DNA of 64,000 bases, from contig NZ_JAKKFH010000007.1 of the NCBI RefSeq assembly GCF_022230925.1, positions 109,308-173,307 on the forward strand, given 5' to 3'. The stretch comes from Micromonospora alfalfae. GTDB taxonomy: Bacteria > Actinomycetota > Actinomycetes > Mycobacteriales > Micromonosporaceae. Below the pieces are notes generated by a model that did no database searches, was not told the DNA's origin, and worked only from the letters and a program-made list of their open reading frames with translations. Of this stretch, positions 15,691 to 24,667 are shown one piece after another. Positions within the stretch are counted from its first letter, which is position 1; each line of letters begins with the position of its first letter. The position numbers and the translations under genes were made by a program.

Positions 15691-16173
15691 ATGACCGACA
15701 TCATCGAGACCGAGGTCACCCCGGAAGCCACCGAGGCCCCCGAGGTCACCGAGGCACCGGCGCCCGTTGCCCGCGCGCCTCGTGGTGACCGGCCGATCCA
15801 GACCGTGGGCCGCCGCAAGGAGGCCATCGTCCGGGTTCGCCTCATCCCTGGCACCGGCAAGATCACCTGCAACGGCCAGGACCTCGAGGCGTACTTCCCG
15901 AGCAAGGTGCACCAGCAGCTCATCAAGGACCCGCTGGTCACCGCCGAGAAGCCCGAGCAGTTCGACGTCATCGCCAACCTGCGTGGCGGCGGCACCACCG
16001 GCCAGGCCGGTGCGCTCCGGCTGGGCATCGCCCGCGCGTTGATCATCAACGAGCCGGACGACCGCCCGGCCCTGAAGAAGGCCGGCTTCCTCACCCGTGA
16101 CGCCCGCGTCAAGGAGAGCAAGAAGTACGGTCTCAAGAAGGCCCGTAAGGCTCCCCAGTACTCGAAGCGCTGA
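15691..16173 (+). CDS. rpsI: 30S ribosomal protein S9
   Basis: A 160-residue protein. The conserved S9 core starts at about residue 34 ([27 protein letters not shown]) and ends with the classic [13 protein letters not shown] tail that reaches the P-site tRNA. The first ~30 residues are a Glu/Thr/Pro/Ala-rich extension, common in actinobacterial S9. The start at 15691 follows AGGAAG. A long hairpin ends the transcript. Confidence 0.98.
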   Translation: MTDIIETEVTPEATEAPEVTEAPAPVARAPRGDRPIQTVGRRKEAIVRVRLIPGTGKITCNGQDLEAYFPSKVHQQLIKDPLVTAEKPEQFDVIANLRGGGTTGQAGALRLGIARALIINEPDDRPALKKAGFLTRDARVKESKKYGLKKARKAPQYSKR

Positions 16174-16202
16174 TCTTTCCCAGCGCGTTGTACTTCTGAC
16201 GG

Positions 16203-16246
16203 ACGGCCGGTCCGCCTCCCCTCGGTGGGGGAGGTGGGTCGGCCGT
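16203..16246 (+). terminator. Terminator after rpsI
   Basis: An 18-bp stem (16203-16220 with 16229-16246, three G-U pairs) with an 8-base loop, followed by a pyrimidine-rich run. Confidence 0.85.
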
Positions 16247-16291
16247 TCCGCTTTCTCCTCACTGGTAGTGCTCATTCGGAGGTTGGCGGGT

Positions 16292-17647
16292 ATGGGTCGG
16301 TTGTTCGGCACGGACGGCGTACGCGGGCGGGCAAACGCGGATCTCACCCCGGAATTGGCGCTGGCGCTCGCGGTGGCCGCCGCGCACACACTCGCCGAGA
16401 CGGACCGCAGTCATCCACCGCTCGCCGTGGTTGGTCGCGACACCCGCGCCAGCGGCGAGATGCTGGAGGCCGCGGTCGTCGCCGGGCTGACCAGTGCCGG
16501 CGCCAACGTGGTGCGGGTCGGCGTGCTGCCCACCCCGGCGGTGGCGTTCCTCACCGCGGAGGCCAAGGCCGACCTGGGTGTGATGCTCTCCGCGTCGCAC
16601 AACCCGATGCCGGACAACGGCATCAAGCTCTTCGCCGCCGGTGGGCACAAGTTGCCCGACGAGATCGAGATGCAGATCGAGGCGGCCGTCGAGACGAACG
16701 CCACCACCGCCTGGGACCGGCCGATCGGTGCCGGCGTCGGCCGGGTGCACGACCTTCTCGACGGTGCCGACCACTACGTCCAGCACCTGGTGGGCACCGT
16801 TGGGCACCGGCTCGAGGGGATCAAGGTAGTGGTCGACTGCGCCAACGGCGCTGCCGCCGAGGTCGCCCCCGTCGCCTACCGGGAGGCCGGCGCGGAGGTC
16901 ATCGCCATCCACGCGGAGCCCGACGGGCTCAACATCAACGACGACTGTGGCTCCAACCACATCGAGGCGCTGCGCGCCGCGGTGGTCGAGCACGGTGCCC
17001 ACCTGGGCATCGCCCATGACGGCGACGCCGACCGCTGCCTGGCGGTCACCGCCGACGGCGACGAGGTGGACGGCGACCAGGTCATGGCGATCCTCGCGCT
17101 GGCCATGCGGGACGCCGGCACGCTCACCCAGGACACCCTGGTGGCCACCGTGATGAGCAACCTCGGGCTGCGGCTCGCGATGTCCGCGCAGGGCATCCGC
17201 CTGATCGAGACCAAGGTCGGTGACCGGTACGTGCTGGAGGAGCTGCGCGCCTCCGGGCTGGCGCTCGGCGGTGAGCAGAGCGGCCACATCGTGATGCCAG
17301 CGCACGCCACCACCGGCGACGGGGTGCTCACCGGCCTGCACCTGATGGCTCGGATGGCGGCCACCGGCCAGTCCCTCGCCGAGTTGGCCTCGGTGGTCAC
17401 CAAGCTGCCCCAGGTGCTTATCAACGTGCCGGTCGGCGACCGGACCATCGGTGCCGCCGCACCCGCCGTCCGCGCCGAGGTCGAGCGGGCCGAGGCGGAG
17501 CTGGGGGAGACCGGCCGTGTGCTGCTGCGCCCGTCGGGCACCGAACCGTTGGTCCGGGTGATGGTCGAAGCGGCCACCGAGGCGACCGCCCGTGCGGTGG
17601 CCGAGCGGATCGCCGAGCTGGTCCGTACCGCGAGCCCGGTCGCCTAG
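16292..17647 (+). CDS. glmM: Phosphoglucosamine mutase
   Basis: A 451-residue enzyme that converts glucosamine-6-P to glucosamine-1-P for peptidoglycan precursors. It begins [11 protein letters not shown]. The phosphoserine loop LSASHNP places the active Ser at 102, the magnesium loop is DGDADRC near residue 250, and the sugar loop is GGEQSGH near 330. The phosphate-binding end reads [14 protein letters not shown]. The start lies behind GGAGG. It works just before GlmU and just after GlmS, which is encoded 2.6 kb downstream. Confidence 0.97.
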   Translation: MGRLFGTDGVRGRANADLTPELALALAVAAAHTLAETDRSHPPLAVVGRDTRASGEMLEAAVVAGLTSAGANVVRVGVLPTPAVAFLTAEAKADLGVMLSASHNPMPDNGIKLFAAGGHKLPDEIEMQIEAAVETNATTAWDRPIGAGVGRVHDLLDGADHYVQHLVGTVGHRLEGIKVVVDCANGAAAEVAPVAYREAGAEVIAIHAEPDGLNINDDCGSNHIEALRAAVVEHGAHLGIAHDGDADRCLAVTADGDEVDGDQVMAILALAMRDAGTLTQDTLVATVMSNLGLRLAMSAQGIRLIETKVGDRYVLEELRASGLALGGEQSGHIVMPAHATTGDGVLTGLHLMARMAATGQSLAELASVVTKLPQVLINVPVGDRTIGAAAPAVRAEVERAEAELGETGRVLLRPSGTEPLVRVMVEAATEATARAVAERIAELVRTASPVA

Positions 17648-17659
17648 GACAACTGGACG

Positions 17660-17696
17660 CTGTGGAGCTGAACCGTTCGCGGCATCAGCTCCACAG
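17660..17696. repeat. Palindrome GGAGCTGA...TCAGCTCC, single-core copy
   Basis: A perfect 12-bp stem (17660-17671 and 17685-17696). The 13-base loop ACCGTTCGCGGCA corresponds to the core repeated twice at 10101-10163. Located between convergent genes, it may terminate both. Confidence 0.8.
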
Positions 17697-17719
17697 CCCC
17701 CGCAGGTGCCAAATCGACG

Positions 17720-18916
17720 TCAGCGGCCCGGGGTCAGGGCGCGCAGCCGGGTGACCGCCTCGGTCAGCACCTCCGGGCGTTTGCAGAAGGCGAACCTGAC
17801 CAGCCGCCGGCCCGCGTCGACGTCGTCGTAGAAGACCTGGGTGGGCACCGCCACCACACCGCAGCGCTCCGGCAACGAGCGGCAGAACTCCACACCGTCC
17901 CGGCCGCCGAGGGCGGTGATGTCGGCGGTGACGAAGTACGTCCCCTCCGAGTCGAGCACCTCGAACCCGGCGTCGGTCAGACCACCGACGAGCTGGTCAC
18001 GCCGCTGTTGGAGACCGTCTCGGAAGCCGGTGAAGTAGTCGTCCGGCAGGGCCAGCGCCACGGCCACCGCCGGTTGCAGCGGCGCGGCGTTGACATAGGT
18101 GAGGAACTGCTTCACCCGAAGCACCGCCGAGACCAGCGCCGCCGGGCCGCTCGCCCAGCCGACCTTCCACCCGGTGCAGGAGAACGTCTTGCCGGCCGAC
18201 GAGATGCGCAACGTCCGCTCCCGCATCCCGGGCAGGCTGGCCAACGGCACGTGCGGGCCCGTCGCGTCGGTGAAGACCAGGTGCTCGTACACCTCGTCGG
18301 TGACCGCGTACGCGCCGAACTCCTGGCACAACTCGGCGACCTGCGCCAACTCGGCCGGGGTGAAGACCTTGCCGGTCGGATTGTGCGGCGAGTTCAGCAG
18401 CACCAGCCGGGTGCGCGGACCGAACGCCGCACGCAGCGCCGCCGGGTCGAAGGCGTACCGACCGTCGGCCGCGGGGCGCAGTGTCACAGGTCGGCGGACC
18501 GCGCCGGCCAGCGCGATCGAGGCGGCGTACGAGTCGTAGTACGGCTCGAAGCAGACCACCTCGTCGCCCGGTTCGCAGAGCGCGAGGATGCTCGCCGCGA
18601 CGGCCTCGGTGGCACCCGCCGTGATCACGATCTCGCTGTCCGGGTCGTACCCCAGGTCGTAGAACCGCCGCTGGTGCGCCGCGACGGCCGCGCGTAGGGC
18701 GGGGATCCCCGGGCCGGGCGGGTACTGGTTCTGCCCGTTGCGCAGTGCCTCCGCGGCGGCGGCCAGCATCTCCGGCGGGCCGTCGGTGTCGGGAAAGCCC
18801 TGGCCGAGGTTGACCGCGCCGGTGCGTACGGCGAGGGCGGACATCTCGGCGAAGATCGTCGTGCCGAACGGCCGCATCCGGGCCACCAGCGGGTCGACAT
18901 CGGTGCTCGTCGTCAC
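17720..18916 (-). CDS. PLP-dependent aminotransferase, class I (DapC/kynurenine-aminotransferase-like)
   Basis: A 398-residue fold-type I aminotransferase. Landmarks: NLGQGFPDTDGP, QYPPGPGIPALR, ITAGATEAVAASILA, LNSPHNPTGKVF, and the PLP lysine in SSAGKTFSCTGWKVGW. This set resembles the branch that includes actinobacterial DapC (N-succinyl-diaminopimelate aminotransferase) and KAT/YbdL enzymes; sequence alone does not separate them. The GTG start (TTSTDVDP) is set by a TAGGCT -10 element 7 bases upstream. Confidence 0.85.
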   Translation of the reverse strand: MTTSTDVDPLVARMRPFGTTIFAEMSALAVRTGAVNLGQGFPDTDGPPEMLAAAAEALRNGQNQYPPGPGIPALRAAVAAHQRRFYDLGYDPDSEIVITAGATEAVAASILALCEPGDEVVCFEPYYDSYAASIALAGAVRRPVTLRPAADGRYAFDPAALRAAFGPRTRLVLLNSPHNPTGKVFTPAELAQVAELCQEFGAYAVTDEVYEHLVFTDATGPHVPLASLPGMRERTLRISSAGKTFSCTGWKVGWASGPAALVSAVLRVKQFLTYVNAAPLQPAVAVALALPDDYFTGFRDGLQQRRDQLVGGLTDAGFEVLDSEGTYFVTADITALGGRDGVEFCRSLPERCGVVAVPTQVFYDDVDAGRRLVRFAFCKRPEVLTEAVTRLRALTPGR

Positions 18917-18923
18917 CTGCGCC

Positions 18924-18929
18924 AGCCTA
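18924..18929 (-). promoter_or_regulatory. Leaderless-type -10 of the aminotransferase gene
   Basis: TAGGCT on the minus strand, 7 bases before the GTG start. Confidence 0.55.
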
Positions 18930-18956
18930 CGGCCACCCGCCGCCCGAACCCCAGCC

Positions 18957-19976
18957 TCATTCGGGTGCGCAACTGGTCGCCCAGTACCCCCGGGTCTTGT
19001 TGACGACCGGTTTGCCGGCACCGGTGACAGTGACTGTGCAGTCGAGTGGTCTCTCACCTTCGTCGTCGGCCCATCGGGCCTCCACCAGCACCCTGGTCTT
19101 GCCGTTGGTGCGAATGGTGGTGCGCCAGGGCAGCTTCTGGCCGTCGACGTGGATGAGGTCACTCTCGGCGTCGAAGTACGCCAGGTCGACGACACCCGAC
19201 CCGCTGAGCTCGTAGACGACGGTCACGGGTGCCGGACCTGAGGTCGGTCGGGTGATCGGCTTCTTGCTGGTGGTGGGAGACGCGGTGGGCGGCTGCGGCG
19301 CGGTGGGTCGCTCGGGGATTACCGGCCCAGCGGTGGGCTCCGTCCAGCCGTCGTCGTCGGGGACCACCCACGGATCCTCGGCGATCGGGTCCGGGTTGGT
19401 GGTGTCGAGCCACAGACCACCCGCGCAGAGGCAGCCACACACGAGCAGGACGAGTGCCACGACGGCCGCGACGACGATCCCGACGATCCGCCCGCTGCTC
19501 GTGGCCGGCTTACCGGGGACCTGCGGATACCCGGGGTAGGTGTACGGCGGCGGATAGCCGGGCGGCGGCCAACCGGGCGGCGGATAGCCGGTGCCGGGCG
19601 GCGGATAGCCGGGCTGCTGCCAGCCAGCGGCCGGCGGCTGCCGGTCGGGCATGGGCCACCCCGCTTGCGGTGGCGATCCGGCCGACGGCGCGCCTGGGGC
19701 GTCGGGCCACCCTGGCGGCGTCTGTGGGTCGGGTGCCCACGGCGTCGCCGACGGTTGTGGCGTCCACTGGGTGGCGGGCGGAGGCGGCGTCCACGGCGCG
19801 GCCTGCGGAGGCGGCGACCAGGGGGCCTGCGGTGCCCACGGCTGACCCGCAGCCAGCGGGTCGGGGGCCGGAAACGGAGTCGAGGACGGCGGCGCCGTCG
19901 GATCCGGCGGGGGCGCGGGGGAGGCCGGTTCCGGAGCGGATGAGGGGGTTGGGTCGGGCGACGGGGTATCGGACAT
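18957..19976 (-). CDS. Membrane-anchored Pro-rich protein with MmpS-like C-terminal domain
   Basis: A 339-residue protein. Residues 1-160 are a cytoplasmic, very Pro-rich region with PPPG(W/Y)PPPG-type repeats. One transmembrane helix follows (GRIVGIVVAAVVALVLLVCGCLCAGGLWL), then a Pro/Thr linker and a ~90-residue outer domain (VTVVYELSGSGVVDLAYFDAESDLIHV ... CTVTVTGAGKPVVNKT ... TSCAPE) with two Cys. That domain resembles MmpS, the accessory partner of MmpL lipid exporters, but no MmpL gene is nearby. Start MSDTPSPDP follows a GGAGC site. Confidence 0.72.
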   Translation of the reverse strand: MSDTPSPDPTPSSAPEPASPAPPPDPTAPPSSTPFPAPDPLAAGQPWAPQAPWSPPPQAAPWTPPPPATQWTPQPSATPWAPDPQTPPGWPDAPGAPSAGSPPQAGWPMPDRQPPAAGWQQPGYPPPGTGYPPPGWPPPGYPPPYTYPGYPQVPGKPATSSGRIVGIVVAAVVALVLLVCGCLCAGGLWLDTTNPDPIAEDPWVVPDDDGWTEPTAGPVIPERPTAPQPPTASPTTSKKPITRPTSGPAPVTVVYELSGSGVVDLAYFDAESDLIHVDGQKLPWRTTIRTNGKTRVLVEARWADDEGERPLDCTVTVTGAGKPVVNKTRGYWATSCAPE

Positions 19977-20198
19977 GGCTGCTCCGGGCGGGAGTGGGTA
20001 TGGAACGAACGGGCCGTGGACGGGAGCGCCAAACCCGCCGAGAGACTTTCGCACCGGAAGGCGTGTTGCAACCCCGCCCGTCAGAGCGGGGCGCGAGCGG
20101 CTGTGACGCTCGTCCCGTTGCGACCCCCGACCACCGATCGCTCAGATTCCGTGATTGATAACCCGACTTTCGAGCAACCATGATGAGTGAAACTGGGT

Positions 20199-20204
20199 TA
20201 GGCT
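20199..20204 (+). promoter_or_regulatory. Leaderless-type -10 of glmS
   Basis: TAGGCT ending 7 bases before the ATG at 20212. No clear -35 hexamer was found at the right distance. The 190 bp upstream, back to the MmpS-like gene, hold only a short CCCCGC/GCGGGG hairpin. Confidence 0.6.
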
Positions 20205-20211
20205 GCGGGCC

Positions 20212-22125
20212 ATGTGTGGAATCGTGGGATACGCGGGCGCGCGCCCCGCACTCGGCATCGTCCTCGACGGGCTGCGGCGACTGGAATACCGTGGCTACGA
20301 CTCGGCAGGCGTCGCGATCGTCTGTGACGACCAGCTGCTGACCGAGAAGAAGGCCGGCAAGCTGGCCAACCTGGAGAAGGTGCTGTCCGAGCGGGCCGCC
20401 GACGACCCGACCTCCTGCGCGGCCAGCCCGATCGGCATCGGTGACGGCACCACGGGCATCGGGCACACCAGGTGGGCCACCCACGGCGGCCCGACCGACC
20501 GCAACGCCCACCCACACGTCGCCCCCGACGGGCGGGTCGCGGTGATCCACAACGGCATCATCGAGAACTTCGCCAAGCTCCGCGCCGAGCTGGAGGCCGA
20601 CGGCGTCCAGTTCACCAGCGACACCGACACCGAGTGCGCCGCACACCTGCTCGCCGCCGCGCTGGCCGACCTGCGCGCCGCCGGCCAACCGGACAGCCCG
20701 CAACTGCTCGCCGCCGGCATGCGCGTGGTCTGCCAGCGACTGGAGGGCGCGTTCACGCTGCTCGCGGTTGACGCCGCAGTGCCCGGTGCGGTCGTCGGCG
20801 CCCGGCGCAACTCGCCGCTGGTGGTCGGCCGCGGCGACGGGGAAAACTACCTGGCCAGCGACGTGGCCGCGTTCATCGAGCACACCCGGGAAGCGGTCGA
20901 GCTGGGCCAGGACCAGATCGTGCTGATCACCGGCGACAGCATCGAGATCACCGACTTCGAGGGCCAGCCCGCCACCGGCAAGGACTTCCACATCGACTGG
21001 GACTCCTCGGCCGCGGAAAAGGGCGGCTACGACTGGTTCATGCTCAAGGAGATCGAGGAGCAGCCGCAGGCCATCGCCGACACGCTGCTGGGCCGGCTCA
21101 CCGAGAGCGGTGAGATCGCCCTCGACGAGGTCCGCCTCAGCGACCAGGACCTGCGCGACGTCGACAAGATCTTCATCGTGGCCTGCGGCACGGCGTACCA
21201 CGCCGGCATGGTCGCCAAGTACGCCATCGAGCACTGGACCCGGATCCCGTGCGAGGTGGAGCTGGCCAGCGAGTTCCGCTACCGCGACCCGGTGCTCGAC
21301 CGGTCCACGCTGATCGTGGTCATCTCGCAGTCCGGCGAAACGATGGACACCCTGATGGCGCTGCGCCACGCCAAGGAGCAGAAGGCCCGGGTGCTGGCGA
21401 TCTGCAACACCAACGGCTCGACGATCCCCCGCGAGTCCGACGCCGTGCTCTACACCCACGGTGGGCCGGAGATCGCCGTCGCCTCCACCAAGGCGTTCCT
21501 CACCCAGGTCGTCGCCTGCTACCTGATCGGCCTGCACCTGGCCCAGGTGCGCGGGATCAAGTTCGCCGACGAGGTGGGCGCCGTGGTCGCGCAGTTGCAG
21601 GAGATTCCCGGCAAGCTGCGTGAGCTGCTCGACCGGATCGAGCCCGTCCGCGAACTGGCCCGGGAGCTGAAGTCCGAGCCGACAGTGCTGTTCATCGGCC
21701 GGCACGTCGGCTACCCGGTGGCCCTGGAGGGCGCGCTGAAGCTCAAGGAGCTGGCCTACATGCACGCCGAGGGCTTCGCCGCCGGTGAGCTGAAGCACGG
21801 CCCGATCGCCCTGATCGACAAGGGCACCCCGGTGATCTGCGTGGTGCCCTCGCCGGTGGGCCGGGGCATGCTGCACGACAAGGTCGTCTCCAACATCCAG
21901 GAGGTCCGGGCGCGCGGCGCACGGACCATCGTGATCGCGGAGGAGGGTGACGAGGCGGTCGTCCGGTACGCCGACCACCTGATCTACGTGCCGCGTACGC
22001 CCACCCTGCTGGCCCCGCTCGTCACCACCGTGCCGTTGCAGGTGCTCGCCGCCGAGATCGCCGCCGCCCGGGGGCACGACGTGGACCAGCCCCGCAACCT
22101 GGCCAAGTCGGTCACCGTCGAGTAG
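20212..22125 (+). CDS. glmS: Glutamine-fructose-6-phosphate aminotransferase (isomerizing)
   Basis: A 637-residue enzyme making glucosamine-6-P, the first step to UDP-GlcNAc. The N-terminal amidotransferase begins MCGIVGY with the catalytic Cys2, then GHTRWATHGGPTDRNAHPH and HNGIIENF. Two SIS domains follow (FIVACGTAYHAGMVAKY, ISQSGETMDTLMAL, GRHVGYPVALEGALKLKELAYMHAEGF), and it ends QPRNLAKSVTVE, the catalytic tail. The start is fixed by Cys2 and by the leaderless promoter. No glmS ribozyme is possible with such a short leader. Confidence 0.98.
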   Translation: MCGIVGYAGARPALGIVLDGLRRLEYRGYDSAGVAIVCDDQLLTEKKAGKLANLEKVLSERAADDPTSCAASPIGIGDGTTGIGHTRWATHGGPTDRNAHPHVAPDGRVAVIHNGIIENFAKLRAELEADGVQFTSDTDTECAAHLLAAALADLRAAGQPDSPQLLAAGMRVVCQRLEGAFTLLAVDAAVPGAVVGARRNSPLVVGRGDGENYLASDVAAFIEHTREAVELGQDQIVLITGDSIEITDFEGQPATGKDFHIDWDSSAAEKGGYDWFMLKEIEEQPQAIADTLLGRLTESGEIALDEVRLSDQDLRDVDKIFIVACGTAYHAGMVAKYAIEHWTRIPCEVELASEFRYRDPVLDRSTLIVVISQSGETMDTLMALRHAKEQKARVLAICNTNGSTIPRESDAVLYTHGGPEIAVASTKAFLTQVVACYLIGLHLAQVRGIKFADEVGAVVAQLQEIPGKLRELLDRIEPVRELARELKSEPTVLFIGRHVGYPVALEGALKLKELAYMHAEGFAAGELKHGPIALIDKGTPVICVVPSPVGRGMLHDKVVSNIQEVRARGARTIVIAEEGDEAVVRYADHLIYVPRTPTLLAPLVTTVPLQVLAAEIAAARGHDVDQPRNLAKSVTVE

Positions 22126-22139
22126 CCACCGCCCACGTC

Positions 22140-22180
22140 CGGAACCCCGCTCGCCGCACCTCGCGGCGGTCGGGGTTCCG
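22140..22180 (+). terminator. Terminator after glmS
   Basis: CGGAACCCCG (22140-22149) pairs with 22171-22180; an inner GC-rich hairpin extends the structure. Confidence 0.78.
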
Positions 22181-22183
22181 TCG

Positions 22184-23776
22184 TCACCGGCCCAGCACGA
22201 CCCGGGCCATCCCGTCCAGCGCCGGGTTTCCCGCTTCCCAGTAGCCGGTGTGCCCGCCTCGACCGCTCGGGAACACCCGCCCACCGAAGCCGGGGTCGGC
22301 CGGGTCGTGACCGAACCACAGCTCGTGCCCTGTTCGCCCGGGCCAACCCAGCACAGCGGCGAGTGGTGCCGCGCCGAGCAGGGCCCGTCGGCCCAGCTCC
22401 TCCGGTGACCGGGCCGCCCGGATCACGTCGTCCGGGGCGCTGCTAGCCCAGACCTCCCCGGGCGGCACACCCAGCTCGGCGGCGTGCGACGCGCCGACAC
22501 CGGGGGAGCCGACGAAGACCAGCGCGTCGGCGGCCAGGCCGTGCTCCCGGGCGGCCACCCCCACCACCAGCGACCCGTAGCTGTGCCCGAGCACCGTCTG
22601 CCGGGCCGGCGGCCCGTCGTGGCTGACGCGCAGCCCCTCCTGGAAGCGGTGCAACGCCGGGCCTGCGTCCCGGGCCTGACCCGCCGAAGCGGCCTCGTTC
22701 AGCAGGTCCGGAGCGTCGTAGTCCAACCAGAGCACCGCCGCGCTGCGCTCATCCGGGGCGAGTGCGGCACACCGCTCCAGCACCCGGGCCGCTCTGCCCA
22801 GCTCGCCCGAGGCGTCGTCCAGGCCGGCGGTCATCCCCGGCACGTAGGTCAGCACCCGGTCGGCGTGGTCCGGGTCGCCGAGCGCCACCACTGCCCGGCC
22901 CTCACCCGCCGGATCCAATCCGAGCAGGTACGCCCGGGGCACCTCGCCGGCCGTCAGCCGCCCGCCCAGCGCGTCCAGACCGGCCAGCCGCCCGGCCACC
23001 CCACGCAACCGGATCAACGCGAGGGGCCCCGGCGGCACCCGGGACAACAGCCGCCGCCGCTCGGCCAGCAGCTCGGCACGCCAGGCGTCGAGCCGTAACC
23101 GGTTGGCCTGGTCGCGGGCGGCCACCGGCAGCCCGTCCAACCGCCCGACCAGGGCCGGCTCGCGCCCGATCAGCCACCGTCGCTGCGCCGGGGTCAACCC
23201 GGACCACCAGGCGCTGACCAGCGAGGGTGCCGCGCCGAGGGTCGGTCGGCCCGGCGGGGGCGGGGACGCCCAACCGGTGCTGGCGGCCCTCGCCAGGTCA
23301 TCCAACCGGTCGGCGGCGACCCGGTCCGCGGCGGCTGCCCCGTCGAGCGCGGCCCGCAGGGCCGCGGCCACCCCCGCCGCGGCGACCCCGGCCCGCTCGG
23401 TGGGCCGAAACCGGGCGGGATCGACCCGCACCGCACCCGAGCGGTCCACCAGCAGGCCGGCCGCATCGGCCTGGGCGACCGCCTGGGCGAGCCGCGCCTT
23501 CGCCACCGCCAGCCCACCGGCCAACTCGGCCAGCACCTGGTCGACCTCGATCAACGCGGGTGCGATCGAGGCCAGTTCGTCACGCAGACCGCCGAGTCGA
23601 GTGTCCGCAGCCGTGGCTGCCGCACCCGACCAACCGCCCCGCAACTGCCCGGTGGCCGCGCGTAGCTCGCCGAGGCGCAGATCGAGTGGCCCGGCCAACC
23701 CCGCCCACGCCGCCCCGGCGGCCCGCCACCCGCCGGGATCGACAGCCCACAGCTGGCGGTAACCGACGCTGCTCAC
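22184..23776 (-). CDS. DUF1023 alpha/beta hydrolase with N-terminal helical region
   Basis: A 530-residue protein. The N-terminal ~200 residues are Ala-rich helices of WXG100-like character (GAAWAGLAGPLDLRLGELRAATGQLRGGWSG). The C-terminal part is the DUF1023 hydrolase: AYLLGLDPAGEGRAVVALGDPDHADRVLTYVPG, nucleophile motif LGHSYGSLVVG, and HTGYWEAGNPALDGMARVV with the terminal His region. Such proteins in actinobacteria are often near ESX-type genes, but none is visible here beyond the small upstream partner. Start GTG overlaps that partner's stop (GTGA). Confidence 0.83.
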   Translation of the reverse strand: MSSVGYRQLWAVDPGGWRAAGAAWAGLAGPLDLRLGELRAATGQLRGGWSGAAATAADTRLGGLRDELASIAPALIEVDQVLAELAGGLAVAKARLAQAVAQADAAGLLVDRSGAVRVDPARFRPTERAGVAAAGVAAALRAALDGAAAADRVAADRLDDLARAASTGWASPPPPGRPTLGAAPSLVSAWWSGLTPAQRRWLIGREPALVGRLDGLPVAARDQANRLRLDAWRAELLAERRRLLSRVPPGPLALIRLRGVAGRLAGLDALGGRLTAGEVPRAYLLGLDPAGEGRAVVALGDPDHADRVLTYVPGMTAGLDDASGELGRAARVLERCAALAPDERSAAVLWLDYDAPDLLNEAASAGQARDAGPALHRFQEGLRVSHDGPPARQTVLGHSYGSLVVGVAAREHGLAADALVFVGSPGVGASHAAELGVPPGEVWASSAPDDVIRAARSPEELGRRALLGAAPLAAVLGWPGRTGHELWFGHDPADPGFGGRVFPSGRGGHTGYWEAGNPALDGMARVVLGR

Positions 23777-24069
23777 CGGGGTAGGGAGGCGAAACGGCCG
23801 GCGGCCCGGTCGTCCACCGTCTCGTACGCCTCGGCCGCCACCCGGACCCCGCCGGCGGTCGCCGCGACCCGGGCGCCCAGCCGGCAGAACCAGGCGTGCC
23901 CGGCCGCCTCCAACCCGGCCAACGCCGCGGCAGCTCGCCACTCGGGCGCCGCCACCACCAACCCGGGCAACCCCGCGAGGCCCGACGCCAACCGGCGCGC
24001 CTCGTCGTCGAGCAGGACGGCGACCGCCCGCAACTCCTCCGGCTGCACGGCGAACGGCTCGTCGGTCAT
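23773..24069 (-). CDS. Small helical WXG100/excreted-virulence-factor-like protein
   Basis: A 98-residue, all-helical Ala-rich protein (FAVQPEELRAVAVLLDDEARRLASGLAGL ... WRAAAALAGLEAAGHAWFCRLGARVAATAGGVRVAAEAYETVDD). Length and heptad-like pattern fit the ESX substrate-like superfamily, and its overlap with the DUF1023 hydrolase is a common arrangement. The classical WxG turn is not clear: the residues at the hairpin are PEWRAAA. Start ATG 24069 follows GGGGGTGT; a longer start at about 24096 is possible. Confidence 0.7.
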   Translation of the reverse strand: MTDEPFAVQPEELRAVAVLLDDEARRLASGLAGLPGLVVAAPEWRAAAALAGLEAAGHAWFCRLGARVAATAGGVRVAAEAYETVDDRAAGRFASLPR

Positions 24070-24231
24070 GACCACACCCCCATGGACGACAGGCATCGAC
24101 GCGCTGACGCTAGGCACGTACCGAAGGTCGTGCGGTGCCCTGTGGACAGCCGACGTCGAGGCGTACCCCGCGGTGTCCACAGGCGTTGCCCAGCGCGAGC
24201 CCGACGGCTAATCTGCGGCCTCGACCGCCGG

Positions 24232-24237
24232 TAGGGT
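24232..24237 (+). promoter_or_regulatory. Leaderless-type -10 of acpS
   Basis: TAGGGT, 6 bases before GTG 24244 and only 3 bases before GTG 24241; this favours the second codon as start. Confidence 0.5.
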
Positions 24238-24243
24238 GATGTG

Positions 24244-24612
24244 GTGATCGTCGCTGTCGGCATCGACGTGGTCCTGGTCGACCGGTTCGCCCGGGCCCTG
24301 GCACGGACGCCGCTGCTCGCCGACCGGCTCTTCACCGAGGCCGAGCGGCACACCCGCGCCGGCAGCCCGCGTTCGCCCGAGTCGCTCGCCGCCCGGTTCG
24401 CCGCCAAGGAGGCGGTGGCCAAGGCCCTCGGCGCCCCGGCCGGGCTGAGCTGGCACGACTGCGAGATCGTGCCCGACCCGGATGGCCGCCCCTGGCTGGC
24501 CGTCTCCGGCACCGTCGCGGCGGTGGCCGACGCACGCGGGGTCAACCACTGGCATCTCTCGCTGTCGCACGACGGCGGGATCGCCTCGGCAATGGTGGTC
24601 GCGGAACGATGA
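24244..24612 (+). CDS. acpS: Holo-[acyl-carrier-protein] synthase
   Basis: A 122-residue phosphopantetheinyl transferase that loads CoA's pantetheine arm on ACP. The metal-binding Asp is in [13 protein letters not shown] and the second motif is [13 protein letters not shown]. The ending [19 protein letters not shown] is typical. The GTG at 24244 aligns with the usual (M)IVAVGID start and sits 6 bases after the -10; GTG 24241 adds one residue. It lies directly before the nnr gene, a conserved order in actinobacteria. Confidence 0.95.
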   Translation: MIVAVGIDVVLVDRFARALARTPLLADRLFTEAERHTRAGSPRSPESLAARFAAKEAVAKALGAPAGLSWHDCEIVPDPDGRPWLAVSGTVAAVADARGVNHWHLSLSHDGGIASAMVVAER

Positions 24613-24667
24613 CGTCGGCCGGGAGGGCCGGTCAGGTCCGCCCGCTAATGGAATGGGACACGGTGGC

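Noticed and set aside
20072..20091. CCCCGC/GCGGGG hairpin upstream of glmS as terminator
   Set aside because: The stem has 6 bp, an 8-base loop and no context supporting termination.
20105..20211. glmS ribozyme or riboswitch upstream of glmS
   Set aside because: A TAGGCT -10 lies 7 bases before the ATG, which leaves no room for a leader; ribozyme features were not seen.
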